Below, piece after piece: positions 8,509-14,642 of a stretch of 55,527 bases of DNA. This DNA comes from an uncultured Lachnospiraceae bacterium. Lineage in GTDB: Bacteria; Bacillota; Clostridia; Lachnospirales; Lachnospiraceae. Numbering within the stretch: position 1 is the first letter of the stretch; each line of letters starts with the position of its first letter. The stretch is taken from contig CAJUGJ010000023.1 of assembly GCA_910586015.1 (NCBI GenBank), positions 2,501 through 58,027 of the forward strand. The letters are read 5' to 3'. The translations under genes and the position numbers were made by a program. The notes beneath the pieces are model-generated. The model saw only the letters and a list, made by a program, of their open reading frames with translations, had not been told where the DNA came from and did not search any database.

Positions 8509-9159
8509 ATGAAAACAAAAACCAAACAACTTGTTACAGCCGCTATGTTTGCTGCAATTGCCTATGTCATTGTAGCCGTCATTCGAATTCCCATTATCTT
8601 ATTTTTAAAGTACGAACCTAAAGATGTTGTAATTGCTATTGCTGGATTTCTCTATGGTCCACTTACTTCTCTTGCGATCTCAGGGGTTGTTTGTCTACTT
8701 GAAATGGTAACAATCAGTGATACTGGAATCATTGGCTGTATTATGAATATGCTCGCTACTTGTTCTTTTGCATGTACTGCCGCCTTTATTTACAAAAAAC
8801 GCCATAATCTGCGTGGTGCAGTGGAGGGAATGATAATAGGTACTGTTTTTATGACAATTATTATGTTACTTTGGAATTATTTAATTACTCCACTTTATAT
8901 GGGTTATCCAAGAGAGGCTGTTGTCGAAATGTTACTTCCTGCATTTCTGCCATTTAATTTATTAAAAGGGGGATTAAATACTGCGATTTTATTTTTGATT
9001 TATAAGCCGGTTGTTTCTGCTCTTAGAAAAGCAGGTTTAGTAGAATCTTCTAAAATATCTAACACAGCAAGAGAAAAAAATATTGGTATTGTAATTGTTT
9101 CTTCTTTATTATTATGTACTTGTATTCTTTATGCGCTTTCTCTTCGAGGTATCATCTAA
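8509..9159 (+). CDS. ribU: Riboflavin ECF transporter substrate-binding subunit RibU
   Basis: This 216-residue membrane protein has about 5-6 hydrophobic segments and the RibU-like opening and K-Y-E-P-K-D-V-x-I-A-I-A-G-F-L-Y-G-P pattern near residues 36-54. RibU binds riboflavin and works with the shared EcfA/EcfA'/EcfT energy module, which is not in this window. The FMN riboswitch directly upstream supports the substrate. A good ribosome binding site (AAAAAGGAG) precedes ATG 8509. The last 40 residues are a basic linker and a final hydrophobic helix. Confidence 0.95.
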   Translation: MKTKTKQLVTAAMFAAIAYVIVAVIRIPIILFLKYEPKDVVIAIAGFLYGPLTSLAISGVVCLLEMVTISDTGIIGCIMNMLATCSFACTAAFIYKKRHNLRGAVEGMIIGTVFMTIIMLLWNYLITPLYMGYPREAVVEMLLPAFLPFNLLKGGLNTAILFLIYKPVVSALRKAGLVESSKISNTAREKNIGIVIVSSLLLCTCILYALSLRGII

Positions 9160-9164
9160 AAGAC

Positions 9165-9207
9165 AAAAAAACAGGAAGCTTAAATTTTTTAAGCTTCCTG
9201 TTTTTTA
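9165..9207. terminator. Bidirectional terminator between ribU and tRNA-Leu
   Basis: The stem ACAGGAAGCTTAAA/TTTAAGCTTCCTGT is flanked by A7 on the left and T6 on the right. It stops ribU (+) and the tRNA-Leu transcript (-). Confidence 0.9.
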
Positions 9208-9290
9208 TGCGGAAAAAGGGACTTGAACCCTCACGGTCTATGACCACATGATCCTTAGTCATGCCTGTCTGCCAGTTCCAGCATTTCCGC
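9208..9290 (-). tRNA. tRNA-Leu (anticodon AAG)
   Basis: It is a class II tRNA of 83 nt. The acceptor is GCGGAAA/TTTCCGC, the anticodon stem is CATGA/TCATG with loop CTAAGGA, and the T arm carries GGTTCAAGTCC. Positions 34-36 are AAG, which reads CUU and, if A34 is deaminated, other CUN codons. No CCA is encoded. Confidence 0.95.
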
Positions 9291-9291
9291 A

Positions 9292-9318
9292 AAATGTCCG
9301 TCTGTTTAACGGACATTT
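9292..9318. other. Hairpin in the 5' leader of tRNA-Leu(AAG)
   Basis: A 10-bp perfect stem AAATGTCCGT/ACGGACATTT with a 7-nt loop ends 2 nt before the tRNA 5' end. It lies downstream of the tRNA promoter and also downstream of the Ig-like gene. It may act as terminator for that gene or as a processing leader. Confidence 0.6.
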
Positions 9319-9321
9319 GTT

Positions 9322-9350
9322 ATTATATCATATTGTATTTTAAAATGCAA
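9322..9350 (-). promoter_or_regulatory. Promoter of tRNA-Leu(AAG)
   Basis: TTGCAT, 17 bp, then TATAAT on the minus strand (9345-9350 and 9322-9327). Confidence 0.8.
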
Positions 9351-9364
9351 GCACTTTTTTCTTT

Positions 9365-10834
9365 TTACTTCGGTTTATTTGCTTCGTCTTTATTATCTTT
9401 TTCCTTTTCTTCCTTTTCCCAGTCAAAGTTATATGCCAGAATATAGATTCCCTCATTGTGTACTTTGACATCAATAGTGTTTGTTCCACTGATTTCTGTT
9501 GTTAATGCTCCTATAATTGTTTTTCCATTTGGCGTATAATATAGTGTACATCCCTTCACATTATAGGCAGATGGAACCGTAATCTGCATAGAAAATGGTT
9601 TGTCATCTACTAGATCATCATTTTTAAATACAATTTCAAATGGAATATAGTCCCCTTTTCGAATCGCTCTGTTTAACAGCCGTTTTACATAACCAGTATC
9701 TAATGATTCTACAGAAAACATATCTGCTGTAAGTCCTGAAAGTAAAGCAATCGAGCCATTTGCCTTTTCTCTAGTATTCGTCACTTCAAATTTTGCGCCA
9801 TTTGCATAATCAGGTTTTTTTTCTGCCACTCCATTGACATAAAATTCTGCCCGTTGTCCCTTATAATCTATGGTAATCAAATTTTGTCCCACATAATTAA
9901 TATTTCCGCCTCCGACAATTGTATAGTCTTCAACCGTTTGTGTTGTATTATCATCAAAAGTAGCTGTTACTGTAATATCCACTTTTCGAACTGCATAACC
10001 TACTGCAACTGTATCACCTTTATAGGTTGCACTTATGGATATTGCCTGTCTTTCTTTTCCAATTACATCAAAAGAAGAACCTTTTCCACGATAATAAACA
10101 CTAATTCGATTTACTCCTATATTTTGAACTTTATCTGGAGTTACTGTATAATTATTAATCGTTTCTGATCTTCCATCCGTATATACTGCTGTTACTAAAA
10201 GATCGGTTGCTAAAAATGAATTTCCAACTCCTTTTTCTGCAGGTCCAACATAAGAAACAAAGATCTCTTGTACAACTCCTGCTTCTACACCCATAAACAC
10301 AAACTCACTATAAAGATTCTGATAGACTACTCTTGCTTTATTTTCTCCGATTGTTCTTGCTTGTGTAGAAACTAGATTATATCCTTCTGTGATTGTATCA
10401 GTAGTTCCATCATCGTATATTACTGTGACAGTTAGTTGTCTTGGATCAATACTATTTCCTATGGAAACAGCCTCTCCCGCATATATTGCACTTACTTCAG
10501 ATACTTTTTTTCCAAATACCGAAAACTGTGCTACTTTTCCTTTGTAAAAAACAGTAAAAATATTTTCTCCTGCTTTTGTCACTTTTCTAGAAGTCGTACT
10601 GTAATTTTCAACAATCTCTGTTGTTCCATCTGCATAAGTTGCTGTGACACTTAATTTTGTTCTGTCATATTCTTGTCCAACGATGATGGTATCTCCGGTA
10701 TAAGAAGCAATCAAACTTGTCGGAAGTTGATTTGTTGTATCCGCTTTTACAAATACAGTCTTAAATCCAGATAAAAATAAAATTCCTATACAAAGTACTA
10801 ACACAAATAATCTTGTAATTCTTTTCCTCCCCAT
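9365..10834 (-). CDS. Exported protein with four Ig-like (Big_3-type) repeats
   Basis: The 489-residue protein has a basic start and a hydrophobic signal segment (about residues 8-31), then four repeats of roughly 75-80 residues. Each has the pattern I-x-A-x-Y-x-G-x-x-V-x-V-G ... D-G-T-T-x-x-I ... Y-x-G-x-x-x-x-F-x-V, the bacterial Ig-like group 3 type. The last 140 residues form a separate beta-rich domain and a very acidic/lysine tail. There is no LPXTG sorting signal or obvious catalytic motif. It is probably secreted or loosely wall-associated and may bind carbohydrate or matrix. It lies 34 nt behind mgsA in the same direction, so they may be co-transcribed. Confidence 0.8.
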   Translation of the reverse strand: MGRKRITRLFVLVLCIGILFLSGFKTVFVKADTTNQLPTSLIASYTGDTIIVGQEYDRTKLSVTATYADGTTEIVENYSTTSRKVTKAGENIFTVFYKGKVAQFSVFGKKVSEVSAIYAGEAVSIGNSIDPRQLTVTVIYDDGTTDTITEGYNLVSTQARTIGENKARVVYQNLYSEFVFMGVEAGVVQEIFVSYVGPAEKGVGNSFLATDLLVTAVYTDGRSETINNYTVTPDKVQNIGVNRISVYYRGKGSSFDVIGKERQAISISATYKGDTVAVGYAVRKVDITVTATFDDNTTQTVEDYTIVGGGNINYVGQNLITIDYKGQRAEFYVNGVAEKKPDYANGAKFEVTNTREKANGSIALLSGLTADMFSVESLDTGYVKRLLNRAIRKGDYIPFEIVFKNDDLVDDKPFSMQITVPSAYNVKGCTLYYTPNGKTIIGALTTEISGTNTIDVKVHNEGIYILAYNFDWEKEEKEKDNKDEANKPK

Positions 10835-10868
10835 ATAATCTCCCTTTCCGGACAGTACCTCTGCCCCC

Positions 10869-11348
10869 TTACTCTAAAGTCCGAGCCCGCATTGCAATAC
10901 TCTTTGAAAAATTAATTACTTTGTGATCATATTCTTCTTCCATAAACTTAGAGGTAATTAAAAAGTCTGCTGTTGCCCTATTATTTGCAATTGGAATATC
11001 ATATACTTGAGCAATTCTAAGTAATGCTTTTACATCTGGATCGTGTGGTTGTGCTGTCAGTGGATCAGAAAAAAATACAACAAAATCGATTCTGCCTTCT
11101 ACAATCTTTGCACCAATTTGCTGATCGCCTCCAAGTGGACCACTATTATATGCTCGTACTGGAAGATTTGTTTTTTCTGTAATCATACGTGCTGTTGTTC
11201 CAGTTCCACACAAGAAATGTTTTTTTAAAATTTCTTTATGCTGTTCACACCAATCAATAATCTCTGCCTTTTTACTATCATGGGCAATGAGGGCGATATT
11301 CTTTTGTCTTCCTATCGTCATTGGAATAAAATCGTCTTGTAGCTCCAT
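10869..11348 (-). CDS. mgsA: Methylglyoxal synthase
   Basis: MgsA converts dihydroxyacetone phosphate to methylglyoxal and phosphate, a glycolytic bypass that relieves sugar-phosphate stress. Family motifs are I-A-L-I-A-H-D near residue 18, G-T-G-T-T-x-x-M, the phosphate-binding S-G-P-L-G-G-D-Q-Q-I-G with the catalytic Asp, and F-F-x-D-P-L-x-x-x-P-H-x-x-D. It has 159 residues, normal length. GGAGGTTAAAA precedes the ATG. Its own promoter lies at 11414-11442. Confidence 0.96.
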   Translation of the reverse strand: MELQDDFIPMTIGRQKNIALIAHDSKKAEIIDWCEQHKEILKKHFLCGTGTTARMITEKTNLPVRAYNSGPLGGDQQIGAKIVEGRIDFVVFFSDPLTAQPHDPDVKALLRIAQVYDIPIANNRATADFLITSKFMEEEYDHKVINFSKSIAMRARTLE

Positions 11349-11413
11349 TTTTAACCTCCATGTTGCAACTGCTTTATTTTTCCTCTTAAGCTAGATCATA
11401 AGTATCTTTCCCT

Positions 11414-11442
11414 ATTATACTATGATTCTTTTAGAATTTCAA
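11414..11442 (-). promoter_or_regulatory. Promoter of mgsA
   Basis: TTGAAA (11437-11442), 17 bp, TATAAT (11414-11419) on the minus strand. Confidence 0.8.
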
Positions 11443-11454
11443 CAAGACACAACG

Positions 11455-11487
11455 AAAAAAAGGTTCGAGATAATATCGACTCGAACC
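11455..11487 (-). terminator. Terminator of tRNA-Leu(CAG)
   Basis: The stem GGTTCGAG/CTCGAACC is followed on the minus strand by T7, just downstream of the tRNA. Confidence 0.85.
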
Positions 11488-11495
11488 AAAAATCG

Positions 11496-11579
11496 TGCAG
11501 TTGATGGGACTTGAACCCACACCCCCTTGCGAGGACATGAACCTGAATCATGCGCGTATGCCAATTCCGCCACAACTGC
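11496..11579 (-). tRNA. tRNA-Leu (anticodon CAG)
   Basis: It is a class II tRNA of 84 nt with acceptor GCAGTTG/CAACTGC. The anticodon stem is CATGA/TCATG with loop TTCAGGT, which gives CAG for codon CUG. The T loop is GGTTCAAGTCC. No CCA is encoded. Confidence 0.95.
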
Positions 11580-11628
11580 ATGTTTCTGCTGGAAGCACGA
11601 TACTCATCTTGCCAACCAAGCAGGGTTT

Positions 11629-11657
11629 ATTATAGCATAGTCTTTTCTAAATTGCAA
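11629..11657 (-). promoter_or_regulatory. Promoter of tRNA-Leu(CAG)
   Basis: TTGCAA (11652-11657), 17 bp, TATAAT (11629-11634) on the minus strand, about 50 bp upstream of the tRNA. Confidence 0.8.
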
Positions 11658-11872
11658 TCCTTTTTTTGACCCCCTCATAAATGTTATATTATTACAAATT
11701 TTATAAAATAATATCATATTCAATCATATTTAGTAATTTAATATTCCTTTTTAGTATTTTTTATACTATTTTGTTGGAAAAATAAACTATAGTTGGTCTA
11801 GTTTTTCCATTATCTATCTGTTATAATAAGCATGTTAAAACAAATAAAAATCTAAAAATGGAGGTCTTCATT

Positions 11873-12193
11873 ATGAATCATGGAAATAACGAACCATATT
11901 GGATGGTTAAAACAGGAAACTATGTACTTATCTATAATATTACATATTCTATGAATCCTCATTTCACAGAATATGAATTATGGGAGTATGGTATTGAATG
12001 TTGTTTGTATAATTTAAAAGACGAATTAATTTCTTCTGCACATGTTAGCCATATTTCTCCCGAATTAGATAAAGTTAATGAAATGATTCGTATTTGTGTG
12101 AATCAACAAGTATTTCCTGTTCATCTAACAGAAATCATAAGTGATCTGTTAGAAAAAACGGATGAAGACGAATTAAGTAAATTGGCAAATTAA
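11873..12193 (+). CDS. Small conserved hypothetical protein (Lachnospiraceae type, possibly DUF6514-like)
   Basis: This is a 106-residue soluble, acidic protein. I do not recognise a defined function. It has a short beta-rich N-terminal half with Y-G-I-E-C-C-L-Y-N near residue 42 and a helical C-terminal half. It loosely resembles small clostridial proteins of the DUF6514 type; that is an inference. The first ATG of the frame (11858) overlaps the GGAGG box, so ATG 11873 is the start. TATAAT at 11822-11827 probably belongs to its promoter; the 200 nt before that are AT-rich and hold nothing else I can see. Confidence 0.7.
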   Translation: MNHGNNEPYWMVKTGNYVLIYNITYSMNPHFTEYELWEYGIECCLYNLKDELISSAHVSHISPELDKVNEMIRICVNQQVFPVHLTEIISDLLEKTDEDELSKLAN

Positions 12194-12242
12194 ACCACCT
12201 AATCTATTACCTATTATTTTAAAAGGATATCTTTAAGTACAT

Positions 12243-12280
12243 AAAAAGCTGAATGGATTAAACTCCATTCGGCTTTTTTT
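12243..12280. terminator. Bidirectional terminator overlapping the dtd stop codon
   Basis: The stem GCTGAATGGA/TCCATTCGGC has A5 on the left and T7 on the right. The dtd stop codon (12258-12260) lies in the loop, so the end of dtd is part of the hairpin. Confidence 0.88.
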
Positions 12281-12725
12281 CTATGAGTTCCTCTCCTAAA
12301 AGAACAGTAAAAGGCCCATCATTTAGCAGACTGACCTGCATATCTGCACCAAATTCTCCAGTTGCAACTTGCTTTACTTCTTTTTTACACAGAGAAACAA
12401 AATATTGATAGATCTCTTCTGCCTCTTTTGGATCTTTTGCTTTCGTAAAACTTGGTCTATTTCCCTTTCGGCAGTCTGCATACAAAGTAAACTGAGATAC
12501 TACTAATAGTTCTCCTCCAACTTGTAAAATAGAACAATTTGTCTTTCCTTCTTCATCTGCAAAAATACGTAATTTAAGTAATTTTTGTACATAAAATTCT
12601 GCTATTTCTTTGGTGTCACTTTCTCCTATTCCTAAAAAAATTAACAGTCCCTCTCCAATCTCTCCTGTAATTTTTTCTTCTATTTTAACACTTGCTTTCT
12701 TTACTCTTTGAATCACTAATCGCAT
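12258..12725 (-). CDS. dtd: D-aminoacyl-tRNA deacylase
   Basis: Dtd hydrolyses D-aminoacyl-tRNA (and Gly-tRNA-Ala) and so protects translation from wrong chirality. It has 155 residues, normal length. Diagnostic segments are S-Q-F-T-L-Y-A-D-C-R-K-G-N-R-P-S-F near residues 77-93 and the N-D-G-P-F-T Gly-Pro motif near residue 135. It appears monocistronic and converges on the small hypothetical gene at 11873. Confidence 0.96.
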   Translation of the reverse strand: MRLVIQRVKKASVKIEEKITGEIGEGLLIFLGIGESDTKEIAEFYVQKLLKLRIFADEEGKTNCSILQVGGELLVVSQFTLYADCRKGNRPSFTKAKDPKEAEEIYQYFVSLCKKEVKQVATGEFGADMQVSLLNDGPFTVLLGEELIEKKPNGV

Positions 12726-12821
12726 TATAGCCCTGACCTTTCTATCTTTTCATTTGTTCTTAACTTTTGTTATATAATTTAAAATTTTTCTTAACTTTCC
12801 CTTAAATCTATCTCTTCTTTC

Positions 12822-12850
12822 TTGCTCTTCTATCTTGTTTATGATATAAT
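12822..12850 (+). promoter_or_regulatory. Promoter of the PAP2-family gene
   Basis: TTGCTC (12822-12827), 17 bp, TATAAT (12845-12850). The -35 coincides with the first TTG of the open frame, which argues that translation starts later. Confidence 0.75.
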
Positions 12851-12884
12851 TCAGCCGAAACATAAACAGAAAGGGGAGCAACAT

Positions 12885-13568
12885 TTGAAAACATTACTTT
12901 ATAAGTATAGACACGCATGGGTTCTTTTATATTTTCCAATTTATATGATGTGGTTTTCATACTTAGAACGAACAGTCACACAGGAATATCATGCTGTTCA
13001 TATTAGTTTAGATGATATTATTCCATTTAATGAATGGTTTGTAATACCTTATTATATTTGGTTTGTCTATGTAGTTGCTGTAGTTGCCTATTTTTTTCTT
13101 GTGGATAAGAAAGAATATTATCGTTGTACTGCATTCCTATTTATTGGAATGACCATCTGTCTTATTATTTATACTATTTGGCCAAATGGACAGATGCTTC
13201 GTCCTGATTTAGAAACATTAGGCAGAGACAATATTGCAATTCGTATTATCGCAAATCTCTATCGTACAGATACAAACACGAATGTATGTCCGAGTATTCA
13301 TGCCTTTAATTCTATTGCTTGTTGTATTGCTATATTTCATTGTAGTCGATTGAGTAAAAAAACCTTTTTAAAAGCAGGCAGTGTACTATTAAGTATTTCT
13401 ATTTGTCTGTCCACTATGTTTTTAAAGCAACATTCTGCATTTGATGTTTTATGTGCCTTTGTATTATCCATTTTTATGTATATAATTGTCTATGTTCCAG
13501 ATTATTCTAGTTTGATTGCAAGGATAAAAACAAGATCTATGTTGCCAAAAACTGCCGACCGCCAATAA
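12885..13568 (+). CDS. PAP2-superfamily membrane phosphatase
   Basis: A 227-residue membrane protein with about six hydrophobic segments. The PAP2 catalytic pieces are visible in the second half: C-P-S-I-H-A (motif C2, with the catalytic His) and K-Q-H-S-x-x-D (motif C3, with His and Asp). It probably dephosphorylates a lipid phosphate such as phosphatidic acid or undecaprenyl pyrophosphate, or exchanges lipid head groups. I chose TTG 12885 because GGGGAG lies 6 nt before it and the longer frame begins inside the promoter. The stop codon is followed at once by a hairpin terminator. Confidence 0.82.
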   Translation: MKTLLYKYRHAWVLLYFPIYMMWFSYLERTVTQEYHAVHISLDDIIPFNEWFVIPYYIWFVYVVAVVAYFFLVDKKEYYRCTAFLFIGMTICLIIYTIWPNGQMLRPDLETLGRDNIAIRIIANLYRTDTNTNVCPSIHAFNSIACCIAIFHCSRLSKKTFLKAGSVLLSISICLSTMFLKQHSAFDVLCAFVLSIFMYIIVYVPDYSSLIARIKTRSMLPKTADRQ

Positions 13569-13583
13569 TGGCGGTCTTTTTTT
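13557..13583 (+). terminator. Terminator of the PAP2 gene
   Basis: GACCGCC/GGCGGTC with a 6-nt loop and T7. The left arm lies in the last codons of the gene. Confidence 0.9.
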
Positions 13584-14601
13584 ATCCAAATTTAAAAATT
13601 TTCTTAGAAATGACATAACCCATTTTTACAATTCCATGTCCTAGTTTCGTTCGTAGTGAATTTACAGTCCATCCAAGAGGTTTTGTATTAATCTTTCGAT
13701 AGAGTCTACGATCTTTGGTTTTTAAATAATTCCAAAGTTCCTCTTTTTTTTGAATACTTTCTTCTGAACCTTCTTTGATTAAATAAACAGAAGATACTGT
13801 CATCATAATTTCCAAATACTTAATCATATAATTTCTCAATTTCTTTTGTTTTAATCCCATAACATCGCAACAGTCAATCATATATCGATTGACAAAAAGC
13901 TGTTGATCAATTCTCTTTATCATATTTTCTTCTGTAACAGACTGATCATCACGCCCAATAAAATAACGATAGAGGTTTACATTCATATAATACATTGTTC
14001 TAACTGTTGGAAGAGGTTGATACACAAAAATGTTATCCACATAAAATGTCTTTTGAGGCAGCTCTAGTTCACAATCCCTTAAAAGCTTTGTACGGTAAAT
14101 ACAGGAATGCATTAAAATATAATGCCCCTGCTTAAAGTGCATGACATCATTCCAGCCAAAAATTTCTTCCTGTGGAAGTGCTGTTTTGTAGTTAATAACC
14201 TTTTTCTTTTCTTCATTCATTTTTTCATAGACATAATTAGTCAAAAACAGATCTGGACTTTTTCCATCTGCTAATAATTGTTTCAATCTATCCAAAACTT
14301 GGGTTAGAGCTTTTTCATTCACCCAATCATCACTATCTACTACTTTAAAATAAATTCCATTCGCATTCCTTAATCCTGTATTAACAGCACCTCCATGTCC
14401 ACTGTTTTCCTGATGAATTGCACGAACAATTCCCGGATAATTTTGTTCATAACGAGTAGCGATTAAATTGGTATCATCTGTAGAACCATCATCTACAATA
14501 AGAATCTCTATGTCATCACCACCAGTCAGTAATGTCTCTACTGCATGTGACATATACCCAGCGGAATTAAAGCAGGGTATTACAACTGTTATAAGTTTCA
14601 T
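13582..14601 (-). CDS. Family 2 glycosyltransferase
   Basis: A GT-A fold transferase of 339 residues. The nucleotide-sugar pieces are at the N terminus: V-I-P-C-F-N, then D-D-G-S-T-D-D-T near residue 37 and the metal-binding D-S-D-D-W near residue 90. The C-terminal half is helical without clear membrane spans. The sugar and acceptor are unknown; wall polymer or capsule is likely from such enzymes in general. The longer ATG sits in the GGAGG box, so the start is 14601. It is the third gene behind a methyltransferase and a large anchored protein. Confidence 0.88.
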   Translation of the reverse strand: MKLITVVIPCFNSAGYMSHAVETLLTGGDDIEILIVDDGSTDDTNLIATRYEQNYPGIVRAIHQENSGHGGAVNTGLRNANGIYFKVVDSDDWVNEKALTQVLDRLKQLLADGKSPDLFLTNYVYEKMNEEKKKVINYKTALPQEEIFGWNDVMHFKQGHYILMHSCIYRTKLLRDCELELPQKTFYVDNIFVYQPLPTVRTMYYMNVNLYRYFIGRDDQSVTEENMIKRIDQQLFVNRYMIDCCDVMGLKQKKLRNYMIKYLEIMMTVSSVYLIKEGSEESIQKKEELWNYLKTKDRRLYRKINTKPLGWTVNSLRTKLGHGIVKMGYVISKKIFKFG

Positions 14602-14642
14602 GATATCCTCCATTTAATTTATTACGGATTTCCCGTTGTAAA

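Noticed and set aside
8178..8518. Short open frames over the riboswitch region
   Set aside because: They lie on or opposite a clear FMN riboswitch and show no protein-like composition or ribosome binding site.
12822..12884. Upstream extension of the PAP2 gene to a TTG at 12822
   Set aside because: That TTG is the -35 box of a good promoter and the Shine-Dalgarno sequence lies before TTG 12885.
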